A stretch of 64,000 bases of DNA, taken from positions 1,286,001-1,350,000 of the forward strand of contig NC_014614.1 in NCBI RefSeq assembly GCF_000196455.1, read 5' to 3'. A program made the position numbers and the translations under genes. Below are positions 35,953 through 44,885 of this stretch, in pieces (positions within the stretch are counted from its first letter, which is position 1; the number at the start of each line of letters is the position of its first letter). A model generated the notes under the pieces. That model did not search any database and was not told where the DNA came from. It was given only the letters and a program-made list of their open reading frames with translations. This DNA comes from Acetoanaerobium sticklandii (lineage in GTDB: Bacteria; Bacillota; Clostridia; Peptostreptococcales; Filifactoraceae).

Positions 35953-36861
35953 ATGGGTTTACTTAAACAAGCATTTGAAAATGGAGAGTTTGCTGTAACA
36001 TCTGAAATGGCTCCTCCAAAGGGAATAGATTTTGCTCATCTTAGACATTGTGCTCAGCTAATAAAAGGAAGAGTTCATGCCGCAAACGTAACAGATTTTC
36101 AATCAGCTGTTATGAGAGCAACTTCACTTGCAACATGTAAAGTTCTTCAAGAAGAAGGAATTGAGCCTGTAATCCAAATCACTGGAAGAGATAGAAATAG
36201 AATAGCAATTCAAGGAGAAATGCTATCAGCTGGATTATTTGGAATCCCAAATATGCTAGCATTGACTGGTGATCATACTGTAGTAGGAGATCATCCAAAT
36301 GCTAAAGCAGTTTATGATTTAGATGTAATTGGAATTCTTCAAGCTGCTGAGATACTTAAATCTGGAAAAGATATGGCAGGAAATGAACTACAAGGAACAC
36401 CAGATTTTTTCCTTGGAGCAAGCGTTACTCCTAGATTTGATCCAGTAGATGCTCAGATATTCAAAATGGAAAAGAAAATTGCTGCAGGTGCAAAATTCTT
36501 CCAAACTCAAGCAGTTTTTGATATTGAAACAATGAGAGATTTTAGAGAAAAAACTAAGCACATGGATTGCAAGATCATGGCTGGTATTATACCTCTAAAA
36601 TCACCAGGAATGGCTAAATTCATGAACAGCAATGTACCAGGAATTTTTGTTCCAGATGAGCTTATCGATAGACTTAAAGCAAGTGCTGAAGGAATAGAAG
36701 ATAAGAAAGAAAAGAACAAAGCTATGGTTATGGAAGGTATTAAAATCTCTGGAGAGTTCATCAAACAACTAAGAGAAGAAGGACTATGTGACGGTGTACA
36801 TATTATGGCGATTGGCGCTGAAGAAAATGTTCCTCTTATATTAGATGCAGCTGGACTGTAA
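35953..36861 (+). CDS. metF: Methylenetetrahydrofolate reductase MetF
   Basis: 302 residues, FAD-containing TIM barrel: FAVTSEMAPPKGID (about 13-26), PVIQITGRDRNRIAIQGEM, NMLALTGDHTVVGDHP with the conserved aspartate that contacts the flavin, and FFQTQAVFDIETM. It reduces methylene-THF to methyl-THF, the methyl donor for AcsE. The ribosome site is GGGGGAGG. It pairs with MetV upstream. lpdA begins 12 bases downstream. Confidence 0.96.
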   Translation: MGLLKQAFENGEFAVTSEMAPPKGIDFAHLRHCAQLIKGRVHAANVTDFQSAVMRATSLATCKVLQEEGIEPVIQITGRDRNRIAIQGEMLSAGLFGIPNMLALTGDHTVVGDHPNAKAVYDLDVIGILQAAEILKSGKDMAGNELQGTPDFFLGASVTPRFDPVDAQIFKMEKKIAAGAKFFQTQAVFDIETMRDFREKTKHMDCKIMAGIIPLKSPGMAKFMNSNVPGIFVPDELIDRLKASAEGIEDKKEKNKAMVMEGIKISGEFIKQLREEGLCDGVHIMAIGAEENVPLILDAAGL

Positions 36862-36873
36862 GGAGGAAATAAA

Positions 36874-38247
36874 ATGAAAATAGTAGTAGTCGGAGCAGGT
36901 CCTGGAGGATATGTCGCAGCAATTAAGGCAGCTTTACTTGGAGCAGAAGTAACAGTAATTGAAAAATATAAGCCAGGTGGAACCTGTCTAAACTGGGGAT
37001 GTATCCCTACTAAGTCACTTCTTGCTGCATCTGAGCGTATAGATATGGTTAAAGAAGCTGAAGATTTTGGTGTAGAAATAGGCTCAGATATCAAGGTTGA
37101 TTTTAATAAAATAATGGATAGAAAAAACAAGATAGTAACAAATCTTGTAAAAGGTATAGAGCATTTATTTGCACAAAAGAAAATAACTGTAGTAAAAGGT
37201 CATGGAAAAATATTATCTTCAACTGAAGTGCTTGTAACTGATGAAGATAATAATACTCAAACAATACCAGCTGATAAAATAATTATAGCAACTGGTTCTG
37301 CACCAATAGTTCCACCTATGTTTCCTTATGATAAAACTAAGGTTATAACAAGTGATGAAGCGATGAACCTAACTGAAATTCCAAAATCAATGATTATCGT
37401 TGGGGGTGGAGTTATAGGATGTGAGTTTGGTCAATTCTACAGAAAACTTGGTACAGAAATTACTATTGTTGAAATGGCAGATCATTTACTACCATTTGAA
37501 GATGATGATGTTGCAAAGCAACTTGCACGTTCATTTAAAAAAGATAAGATAAAAGTCATGACAAGCGATAGTATAACAAAGGTTGAGGTTAATGATAATG
37601 GTGTTACTGCTGAACTTGGTAGTGGAAAATCTCTAACTGCAGAGCTTATGATAGTTTCTGTAGGTAGAAGACCATATCTTGACAACTTAGGAGTAGAGGA
37701 GCTTGGATTAGCTTCTGAAAGAGGCAAACTGATTGTAGATGAAAATATGATGACAAACGTTGATGGAATATATGCAATCGGAGACGTGATTAATTCACCA
37801 ATGCTAGCTCATGTAGCTTCAAAAGAAGGATTAGTTGCAGTAGACCATGCAGTTGGCAAAAAATCATCTGTAAATTATGATGCAGTTCCAAGATGCGTTT
37901 ATACAGATCCTGAAGTAGCAGCAGTTGGAAAGACAGAAAGAGAACTTACAGAAAAAGGCATTGCTTATCATGTGGGAAGTTTTGAATTCAGAGGATTAGG
38001 GAAAGCTCAAGCAATTGGAAAACTTCAAGGTTCAGTTAAAGTGCTTACAGATGACAACGACGTCATAGTAGGTGCTTCAGTTGTAGGACCACATGCCACA
38101 GATTTATTAACAGAGCTAACCTTAGCAGTTCATCTTAAACTTACAGCAGCTCAGGTTGGAGATGTCATCCATCCTCATCCTACACTATCAGAAGCACTTA
38201 TGGAAGCTCTACATGATGTTCATGGTCAATGTGTTCATAAAGTGTAA
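36874..38247 (+). CDS. lpdA: Dihydrolipoamide dehydrogenase in the acs cluster
   Basis: 457 residues, pyridine nucleotide-disulphide oxidoreductase. IVVVGAGPGGYVAAIKAA binds FAD; the redox disulphide is in GGTCLNWGCIPTKSL (cysteines about 39 and 44); a second GGGVIGCEFGQF motif binds NAD; YAIGDV and the C-terminal HPHPTLSEAL dyad (histidine-glutamate) are present. No lipoyl domain is fused. Its partner may be the GcvH encoded in the same cluster. Lpd-GcvH pairs inside Wood-Ljungdahl clusters occur in other clostridia and suggest a link between glycine synthase/cleavage and methylene-THF. Confidence 0.95.
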   Translation: MKIVVVGAGPGGYVAAIKAALLGAEVTVIEKYKPGGTCLNWGCIPTKSLLAASERIDMVKEAEDFGVEIGSDIKVDFNKIMDRKNKIVTNLVKGIEHLFAQKKITVVKGHGKILSSTEVLVTDEDNNTQTIPADKIIIATGSAPIVPPMFPYDKTKVITSDEAMNLTEIPKSMIIVGGGVIGCEFGQFYRKLGTEITIVEMADHLLPFEDDDVAKQLARSFKKDKIKVMTSDSITKVEVNDNGVTAELGSGKSLTAELMIVSVGRRPYLDNLGVEELGLASERGKLIVDENMMTNVDGIYAIGDVINSPMLAHVASKEGLVAVDHAVGKKSSVNYDAVPRCVYTDPEVAAVGKTERELTEKGIAYHVGSFEFRGLGKAQAIGKLQGSVKVLTDDNDVIVGASVVGPHATDLLTELTLAVHLKLTAAQVGDVIHPHPTLSEALMEALHDVHGQCVHKV

Positions 38248-38271
38248 TAGATAATAGGAGGACAAAACAAC

Positions 38272-39039
38272 ATGGGAAAGACTATTGCAGTAGCAGGTAA
38301 AGGTGGAACAGGAAAAACATCCTTAACAGGATTGTTAATCAACTATTTAGCAACAGAGAAAAGCGGCAAGGTAATTGCTGTTGATGCTGATGCTAATGCA
38401 AATTTAAATGAAGTTCTGGGTGAAAAAATAGATATAACACTTGGAGCTATCAAGGAAGATGTAAATAGAAGAGAACGTGATGGGAATAGTTTTCCAGGGG
38501 GAATGACAAAAGCACAGTATATGAAGTACAGGTTAAGCACTGCTATCTCAGAAGGTGATGGATATGACCTACTAGTTATGGGACGTTCTGAAGGTACAGG
38601 TTGTTACTGTTATGTCAATGGAATACTAAGAGAACAGCTAGATACGATTTCAAACAGTTATGATTATCTAGTAATAGACAACGAGGCTGGAATGGAACAT
38701 CTTTCTAGAGGAACATCTAAATCAGTAGATGTACTTCTTCTGGTAAGTGATTGTTCTAGAAGAAGTATACAAGCTGTTGCCAGAATAAGAGATCTTGCAT
38801 TAGAACTTAAACTCAAAATAGGTGATTTGTATTTAATCGTAAACAAAGCTCCTAATGGTCAGTTAAATGATGGGATAATGGAAGAGATCAACAAATACAA
38901 CCTTAACCTGCTAGGCGTAGTTCCGATGGATGATAATATTTACGAATATGATTCTAATGGAAAACCATTAGTTGATTTACCAATTGATTCTCCATCAAAG
39001 AAGACTTTCCATGAAATTTTATCAAATTTAAATATATGA
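38272..39039 (+). CDS. acsF: CooC-type ATPase, probable acetyl-CoA synthase maturation factor AcsF
   Basis: 255 residues, MinD-like ATPase with GKGGTGKTS (residues 9-17), VDADANANLNEVLG, a C-x-C site in GTGCYCYVN (about 110-118) and YLVIDNEAGMEHLSRG. It is the second ATPase of this type in the cluster. Its position immediately before acsD, acsC, acsE and acsB suggests it helps load nickel into acetyl-CoA synthase (AcsF role) rather than CODH, but assignment by neighbourhood only is uncertain. GGAGG precedes the ATG. Confidence 0.85.
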   Translation: MGKTIAVAGKGGTGKTSLTGLLINYLATEKSGKVIAVDADANANLNEVLGEKIDITLGAIKEDVNRRERDGNSFPGGMTKAQYMKYRLSTAISEGDGYDLLVMGRSEGTGCYCYVNGILREQLDTISNSYDYLVIDNEAGMEHLSRGTSKSVDVLLLVSDCSRRSIQAVARIRDLALELKLKIGDLYLIVNKAPNGQLNDGIMEEINKYNLNLLGVVPMDDNIYEYDSNGKPLVDLPIDSPSKKTFHEILSNLNI

Positions 39040-39074
39040 TAACAATAAACCGCAATTTTTAGGGGGCGATTTTA

Positions 39075-40019
39075 GTGGCATTTAAAACATCAGTACAGAA
39101 ATATCAAGGTAGAATCGGAGAAGTAACACTTGGAGTGGGAGAAAAAGCAGTAAAAATCGGTGGAGAAAATACACTACCATTTTATAGCTTCGACGGGGAA
39201 ATAGGAAACAAAACTGCAGTAGGAATGGAAATTATTGACGTTGCTCCAGAAGGATGGCTAGATGAGCTTCAGACAGCTTATAAAGACGTTTATTCTGATA
39301 CTGCAGCTTGGGCAAAATTTGTTCAAGATACTTATGCACCTGACTTTATTTGCTTAAGATTTGAAGGAGCAGATCCAAACGGAATGGATAGACCAGCTGA
39401 GGATTGTGCTGAAATAGCAAAAAAAGTAGCTGATGCTATTGAGATTCCGCTTGTTGTAGCAGGAACAAACAACCATGAAAAAGATGCAAAAATATTTGAA
39501 AAGGTTGCAGCTGCTACAGATGGAAAAAATGTATTATTAATGGCAGCAACAGAAGATAACTATAAAGCTGTTGGAGCAGCAGGCGGAATGGCTTATAGCC
39601 ATAAAGTTGGAGCTGAGTCTTCAGTTGATATCAACCTTGCAAAGCAATTAAACATTCTACTTACACAACTAGGTGTTAAACCTGAAAATATAGTAATGCA
39701 TGTTGGTTGCGCAGCTGTTGGATATGGATTTGAATATGTATCATCAACATTTGATAGAATTAGACTTGCTGCATTTGGACAAAATGATAAAACTCTTCAA
39801 ATGCCTATAATTACACCTGTTTCTTTTGAAACTTGGAATGTTAAAGAGTCACTAGCTTCTGAGGAAGATGAGCCTCTATGGGGTAGCAGAGAGGATCGTG
39901 GAATAGCTCTTGAGGTATCTACGGCATCTGCAGTACTAGTATCTGGAGCTAACGCTATAGTACTTAGACATCCAGAGAGTGTTAAAACTATTAGAACATT
40001 AGTTGATCAATTAATATAG
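39075..40019 (+). CDS. acsD: Corrinoid iron-sulphur protein small subunit
   Basis: 314 residues, CdhD/AcsD TIM barrel that with AcsC forms the CFeSP carrying the methyl group from AcsE to AcsB. Recognised from VQKYQGRIGEVTLG, PDFICLRFEGADPNG, NIVMHVGCAAVGYGFEY and the C-terminal SANAIVLRHPESV-like end. Starts with GTG at 39075, eight bases behind a GGGGG run (39062-39066) that serves as ribosome site. Confidence 0.95.
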   Translation: MAFKTSVQKYQGRIGEVTLGVGEKAVKIGGENTLPFYSFDGEIGNKTAVGMEIIDVAPEGWLDELQTAYKDVYSDTAAWAKFVQDTYAPDFICLRFEGADPNGMDRPAEDCAEIAKKVADAIEIPLVVAGTNNHEKDAKIFEKVAAATDGKNVLLMAATEDNYKAVGAAGGMAYSHKVGAESSVDINLAKQLNILLTQLGVKPENIVMHVGCAAVGYGFEYVSSTFDRIRLAAFGQNDKTLQMPIITPVSFETWNVKESLASEEDEPLWGSREDRGIALEVSTASAVLVSGANAIVLRHPESVKTIRTLVDQLI

Positions 40020-40048
40020 AACAATTCAGAGGTTAGGGGGAAATTAAA

Positions 40049-41404
40049 ATGGCATTAACAGGCTTAGATATTTTTAAGTTAACACCAAAGAAAAACTGTA
40101 AAGATTGTGGATTCCCAACTTGTTTAGCTTTTTCAATGAAAGTTGCAGCAGGTGGAATAGAAATAGAAAAATGTCCACATATGAGTGAAGAAAATCTTTC
40201 AAAACTTTCAGAATCTACTGCGCCTCCAATGAAAGCGCTAACTGTAGGAGCTGGAGCTAATGAGTACAAGCTAGGTGGAGAAACAGTTCTATTTAGACAT
40301 GAAGAAACTCTTGTTAACAGAAACCGTTTTGCAGTTGCAATAAAAGACACTGATTCTGCTGATGTAGTAAACAGCAAAATAGAAAACATTAAAAAAGTTG
40401 ATTTTGAAAGAATCGGAGAAAGAATGAAAGCTGAATTTGCTGCTTTTATCTATACTGGAAATAAAGAAGCTTACATAGCTAATATTAAAGCAGTTTTAGC
40501 TTCAGGAGCTGAACTAGCATACATGGTAGTTTGTGAAGATGTAGCAGTTGCTAAAGAAGCATTAGAGCTATTAAAAGACACTAATCCTATTCTTCACGGA
40601 GCGACAGCTGCAAACTATGAGCAAATGGTTGATGTAGCGGCTGCTGGAAAATATGCACTTGGACTTAGAGCTGACTCTTTAGAAGATTTATATGAATTAA
40701 CTTCAAAAGTTCAATCAAAAGATTATAAAGAGCTACTTCTAGATGCTGGAAGTAAAACAATTAAGGAAGCATATACAAACGCAATTCAAATCAGAAGAAC
40801 TGCTCTTAAAGATGGCGATAGAACTTTTGGATACCCAAGTATTATATTTGTAAATGATTTAGCTAAAGACAACAAATTCATGGAAATAGCTCTTAGCTCA
40901 ATATTTACAATTAAATATGGTTCAATTTTAGTTATTGAGGATATGGATTTTGCTAGAGGACATTCAGTATGGGCTCTTAGACAAAATATTTACACTGACC
41001 CACAAAGACCAATGCGTGTTGAGCCTAAGGCATACTCTGTAAACAATGCTAATGACGAATCTCCAGTACTTTGTACAGTTGACTTTGCTCTTACTTATTT
41101 CATTATTAACGGGGAAATTGAAAAATCTAAGGTTCCTACTTGGTTACTAATTCCAGATGCTGGAGGATATTCAGTTCTTACAGCATGGGCTGCTGGTAAG
41201 TTCAGTGGATCTATAATCGCTAACTTTGTAAAAGAAAGCGGAGTAGAGCAAAAGACAAAATCAAGAAAACTAATCATTCCAGGAAAAGTTGCTGTACTTA
41301 AGGGAGATATAGAGGATTCTCTACCTGGTTGGGAAGTAGTTGTAGGACCAAACGAATCAATGCAACTTCCTAAATTCCTAAAAGATCTTTATCAAAACGC
41401 ATAA
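40049..41404 (+). CDS. acsC: Corrinoid iron-sulphur protein large subunit
   Basis: 451 residues. The N-terminal 4Fe-4S domain has cysteines in NCKDCGFPTC and EIEKCPH (about 16-50), whose low-potential cluster reactivates cob(II)amide. A central TIM barrel and a C-terminal corrinoid-binding domain (about 330-451, with WLLIPDAGGYSVLTAWAAGKFS) follow. It pairs with AcsD. The ribosome site is GGGGG at 40036-40040. Confidence 0.96.
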   Translation: MALTGLDIFKLTPKKNCKDCGFPTCLAFSMKVAAGGIEIEKCPHMSEENLSKLSESTAPPMKALTVGAGANEYKLGGETVLFRHEETLVNRNRFAVAIKDTDSADVVNSKIENIKKVDFERIGERMKAEFAAFIYTGNKEAYIANIKAVLASGAELAYMVVCEDVAVAKEALELLKDTNPILHGATAANYEQMVDVAAAGKYALGLRADSLEDLYELTSKVQSKDYKELLLDAGSKTIKEAYTNAIQIRRTALKDGDRTFGYPSIIFVNDLAKDNKFMEIALSSIFTIKYGSILVIEDMDFARGHSVWALRQNIYTDPQRPMRVEPKAYSVNNANDESPVLCTVDFALTYFIINGEIEKSKVPTWLLIPDAGGYSVLTAWAAGKFSGSIIANFVKESGVEQKTKSRKLIIPGKVAVLKGDIEDSLPGWEVVVGPNESMQLPKFLKDLYQNA

Positions 41405-41411
41405 ATATAGT

Positions 41412-41432
41412 GAGGGAGTTATCTCCCTCTTT
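41412..41432 (+). repeat. GC-rich intercistronic hairpin between acsC and acsE
   Basis: GAGGGAG (41412-41418), loop TTAT, CTCCCTC (41423-41429), followed by TTTAAAATAAT. A weak terminator or RNA-processing site. Confidence 0.65.
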
Positions 41433-41459
41433 AAAATAATATGATGGGGGTTATTGTAA

Positions 41460-42245
41460 ATGGATAAATTTATGATTATTGGAGAAAGAATTCACTGTAT
41501 ATCACCTGTAATAAGAAAAGCTATTGAAGAAAAAGATCTTGAGCCAATATTCCACAGAGCTAAAGAGCAAATAGATGCTGGGGCACATTACGTAGATGTT
41601 AATATCGGACCTGCTGAAAGAAACGGCGAGGAAGTAATGACTTGGATGGTTCAATCAATTCAGCAAAAATTCAATAATATTCCACTAGCATTAGATACAG
41701 TAAACCGTAAAGCTATAGAAGCTGGATTAAAAGTGTATAACAGTGAAAATGGAAAAGCAATAATCAACTCTGCTGATGCTGGACCAAGAATCGAAATGAT
41801 TGATCTTGCTGGTGAGTATGGATGTATGGTTATCGGTCTTTGTGCTAAAGAAGGTATTCCAAGAGATAACGATGAGCGTATGGCTTATTGTACAGAAATG
41901 CTTGAAAGAGCACTAGGAGCAGGTATGGAGCCTACAGATGTACTTTTCGATCCACTAATGCTTGTTATCAAAGGAATGCAAGAAAAACAACAAGAGGTTC
42001 TTGAAGCTATCAAAATGATGAGCGATATGGGACTTAAAACTACTGGAGGATTATCAAATATCTCTAATGGAGCTCCAAAGCACATCAGACCTATCCTTGA
42101 CGCAGTATGGTGCGCTATGGCAATGCAAAACGGATTATCTTCAGCTATTATCAATCCATGTGATGTTAGATTAATGGAGACTATTAAATCAGCTGATATT
42201 ATCAAAAACAATACTCTTTATGCAGATTCATATTTAGAGTTATAA
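41460..42245 (+). CDS. acsE: Methyltetrahydrofolate:corrinoid iron-sulphur protein methyltransferase
   Basis: 261 residues, pterin-binding TIM barrel. IIGERIHCISPVIRKAI at the start, GAHYVDVNIGPAERNGEE (about 42-59), LALDTVNRKAIEAGL and DVLFDPLMLVIKGMQEK with TTGGLSNISNG mark the family. It moves the methyl of methyl-THF to Co(I) of the CFeSP, joining the methyl branch to acetyl-CoA synthesis. The ribosome site is GGGGG at 41446-41450. Confidence 0.96.
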   Translation: MDKFMIIGERIHCISPVIRKAIEEKDLEPIFHRAKEQIDAGAHYVDVNIGPAERNGEEVMTWMVQSIQQKFNNIPLALDTVNRKAIEAGLKVYNSENGKAIINSADAGPRIEMIDLAGEYGCMVIGLCAKEGIPRDNDERMAYCTEMLERALGAGMEPTDVLFDPLMLVIKGMQEKQQEVLEAIKMMSDMGLKTTGGLSNISNGAPKHIRPILDAVWCAMAMQNGLSSAIINPCDVRLMETIKSADIIKNNTLYADSYLEL

Positions 42246-42305
42246 TTTAAAATCATTGAGCATATTTATGGGGTTTTATTTCTAATTAAAGTAGGGGGTA
42301 ATATA

Positions 42306-44432
42306 ATGACTTTATTTGATATTATTTTTCAAGGAACTTCAGATGCTCTTTCAGCTGCAAAATCCGTAGTTGAAAAAGCAGTTGCTGATAAAGGCAAAGA
42401 ACATAAAGTTGCGTTTCCTGATACAGCTTATTCGCTACCAGTTATCTACGCTGCAACAGGTAAAAAGATATCTAATCTAGGAGAACTTCAAGAAGCTATA
42501 GCTATAGTTGAAAGTCTTTTAGTAAAAGAGCAAAGATTAGAAAATGGTTTAAATGCTGGACTTGGAACAGCTTTAGCTGCTGAAATTATAGAAGCAGCAA
42601 AATATTCTGTAGAAGAAGCCCCTTATGTTGCGCCTCTTGCAGGACATATAAGTGACCCAATAATCCGTTCTCTAGGAGTACCTCTTGTAACTGGTGATAT
42701 TCCAGGTGTTGCAGTTGTACTTGGAGAGTGCCCAGATGCTGAAACTGCTGCTAAGGTTATTAAAGATTACCAATCAAAAGGCTTACTTACTTTCCTAGTT
42801 GGAAAAGTAATTGATCAAGCTACTGAAGCTAATGTAAAAATGGGCCTTGACCTTAGAGTTATTCCACTAGGCTATGATGTAACTTCAGTTATTCACGTTG
42901 TTTCTGTAGCTGTTAGAGCAGCACTTATATTTGGAGGCTTAGAGCCAGGAAATCTTGACGGACTTCTTAAGTACACACTTGAGAGAGTGCCAGCGTTTGT
43001 AAATGCTTTTGGACCTCTTTCTGAGTTAGTAGTTTCTGCTGGAGCTGGAGCGATTGCTCTTGGTTTCCCTGTAATTACTGACCAAGATGTAATGGAAGTA
43101 CCTACTAGATTAATAACTCAAAAAGATTACGATAAATTTGTTGCTACTTCATTAGAGGCTAGAAACATTAAGATTAAAATAACTGAAATTCCAATACCAG
43201 TTTCATTCGCAGCAGCTTTCGAAGGTGAAAGAATCAGAAAAGGTGACATGTTCGTTGAATTTGGTGGAGGAAAATCTGAGTCATTTGAGATTGTTCTTAT
43301 GAAAGATGCTTCTGAGGTTGAAGATCATAAGATAGAAATCATTGGTCCAGATATTGATACAGTTACTGATGTTCCTGGAAGAATGCCACTTGCAGTTATT
43401 GTTAAAATAGCTGGAAAAGCAATGCAAACAGACTTTGAACCAGTTCTTGAAAGAAGAATTCACTACTTCATGAACTATATCGAAGGCGTAATGCACGTAG
43501 GACAAAGAGATATTACATGGATAAGAATAGGTAAAGAAGCATATGAAAAAGGCTTCAGATTAAACCATATCGGAGAAGTATTATACGCTAAGATGATGGA
43601 TGAGTTTGATACAGTTGTTGACAAGTGCGAAATCACTATAATAACTGATGAAGAAAAAATCAAAGCACTAAAAGGCGAGATTGCAACTCCTAAATATGAA
43701 GCTAGAGATGAAAGACTTGCTTCTCTTACTGATGAATCAGTAGATACTTTCTACAGCTGTAACCTTTGCCAGTCATTTGCACCTGCTCACGTTTGCGTAG
43801 TTACTCCTGAAAGACTTGGACTATGTGGAGCAGTAAGCTGGTTAGATGCTAAAGCTACTAAAGAACTTGATGCAACAGGGCCTTGTCAACCAATACTTAA
43901 AGAAGGCGTAATCGATGAAAATAAAGGAATTTGGGAAAAAGTAAATGAGACAGTATCAGAAATTTCTCAAGGAGCTGTAAATAGTGTAACTTTATATTCA
44001 ATCATGGAAGACCCTATGACTTCATGCGGATGCTTTGAGTGTATCTGTGGTATAGAGCCTGCGTCTAACGGTGTTGTAATCGTAAATAGAGAGTTTGGTG
44101 GAGTTACTCCAATAGGTATGACATTTGGAGAGCTTGCATCTATGACAGGTGGAGGAGTTCAAACTCCAGGCTTCATGGGTCACGGAAGACATTTTATTTC
44201 TTCTAAGAAGTTCATGAGAGCTGAAGGCGGAATCCAAAGAATAGTATGGATGCCAAAAGAATTAAAAGAGTATGTTCAAGATAAGCTTAATGCAACTGCA
44301 AAAGAGCTTTATGATATTGATAATTTCACAGATATGATCGCAGATGAGACTATTGCTGCTGATGGCGAGGCGTTAATAGATTTCCTTTCTCAAAAAGGAC
44401 ATCCAGCACTTGGCTTAGATCCATTAATGTAA
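42306..44432 (+). CDS. acsB: Acetyl-CoA synthase (CODH/ACS alpha subunit)
   Basis: 708 residues, slightly shorter than the Moorella enzyme (about 729), but with all three domains. The A cluster ligands are visible: C-x2-C-x8-C-x9-C in SCNLCQSFAPAHVCVV..LGLCG (about 485-507) and the CGC motif in MTSCGCFECICG (about 573), the C-G-C binding the proximal nickel. It condenses CO from AcsA, methyl from the CFeSP and CoA to acetyl-CoA. The ribosome site is GGGGG at 42294-42298. A 60-base gap separates it from acsE. Confidence 0.97.
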   Translation: MTLFDIIFQGTSDALSAAKSVVEKAVADKGKEHKVAFPDTAYSLPVIYAATGKKISNLGELQEAIAIVESLLVKEQRLENGLNAGLGTALAAEIIEAAKYSVEEAPYVAPLAGHISDPIIRSLGVPLVTGDIPGVAVVLGECPDAETAAKVIKDYQSKGLLTFLVGKVIDQATEANVKMGLDLRVIPLGYDVTSVIHVVSVAVRAALIFGGLEPGNLDGLLKYTLERVPAFVNAFGPLSELVVSAGAGAIALGFPVITDQDVMEVPTRLITQKDYDKFVATSLEARNIKIKITEIPIPVSFAAAFEGERIRKGDMFVEFGGGKSESFEIVLMKDASEVEDHKIEIIGPDIDTVTDVPGRMPLAVIVKIAGKAMQTDFEPVLERRIHYFMNYIEGVMHVGQRDITWIRIGKEAYEKGFRLNHIGEVLYAKMMDEFDTVVDKCEITIITDEEKIKALKGEIATPKYEARDERLASLTDESVDTFYSCNLCQSFAPAHVCVVTPERLGLCGAVSWLDAKATKELDATGPCQPILKEGVIDENKGIWEKVNETVSEISQGAVNSVTLYSIMEDPMTSCGCFECICGIEPASNGVVIVNREFGGVTPIGMTFGELASMTGGGVQTPGFMGHGRHFISSKKFMRAEGGIQRIVWMPKELKEYVQDKLNATAKELYDIDNFTDMIADETIAADGEALIDFLSQKGHPALGLDPLM

Positions 44433-44444
44433 GGAGGAAGAAGC

Positions 44445-44816
44445 ATGAATTTTCCAGATAACTTAAAATACTCAGATAAACATCTTTGGGTAGCAGTAGA
44501 CGGTAATGTTGCAACTATAGGCATTACAGATCATGCTCAATCTCAATTAGGCGAGCTACTATATGTAGAAATGCCTGAAATCGGAGATGCAATTTCTAAG
44601 GACGAAGATTTTGGTGTTGCTGAGTCTTCAAAAATTGCATCAGATTTAATAGCACCTATCGATGGAGAAGTGCTTGAAATCAATGAAGCATTAGAAGATG
44701 AGCCAGAAGCTATAAACGAAGACCCTTATGCAAACTGGATTATTAAAGTTAAGATAAGCGATGATAGTCAAGTTGAAGGCTTAATGGATGTTGCTGCTTA
44801 TAAAGCTGCATTATAA
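44445..44816 (+). CDS. gcvH: Glycine cleavage system H protein
   Basis: 123 residues. GNVATIGITDHAQSQLGELLYVEMPEIGD and the lipoylation segment GVAESSKIASDLIAPIDGEV, with its lysine near residue 63, are standard GcvH. It carries aminomethyl or free lipoamide and is reduced/oxidised by Lpd. GcvT and GcvP are not in the cluster; it might serve a glycine system elsewhere or a lipoamide role in the acs pathway. AAGGAGG precedes the ATG 12 bases after acsB. Confidence 0.95.
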   Translation: MNFPDNLKYSDKHLWVAVDGNVATIGITDHAQSQLGELLYVEMPEIGDAISKDEDFGVAESSKIASDLIAPIDGEVLEINEALEDEPEAINEDPYANWIIKVKISDDSQVEGLMDVAAYKAAL

Positions 44817-44840
44817 TTTAGCTTTCTAAATGAAAAATAG

Positions 44841-44870
44841 TCCCCAAGGATATCCTTGGGGATTTCCTTT
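44841..44870 (+). terminator. Perfect hairpin between gcvH and acsV, probable attenuating terminator
   Basis: TCCCCAAGGA (44841-44850) pairs with TCCTTGGGGA (44853-44862), followed by TTTCCTTT and then directly by the acsV ribosome site. The T tract is interrupted, so partial termination is likely. Confidence 0.7.
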
Positions 44871-44885
44871 AAGGAGGGACGTAAA

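Noticed and set aside
36507..37130. 207-codon open frame on the minus strand
   Set aside because: It is antisense to metF and lpdA, both certain genes; its translation is low-complexity (Ser, Ile, Pro rich) and it has no ribosome site. Other long antisense frames (18296-18595, 19130-19441, 41885-42211, 62823-63251) are rejected for the same reason.
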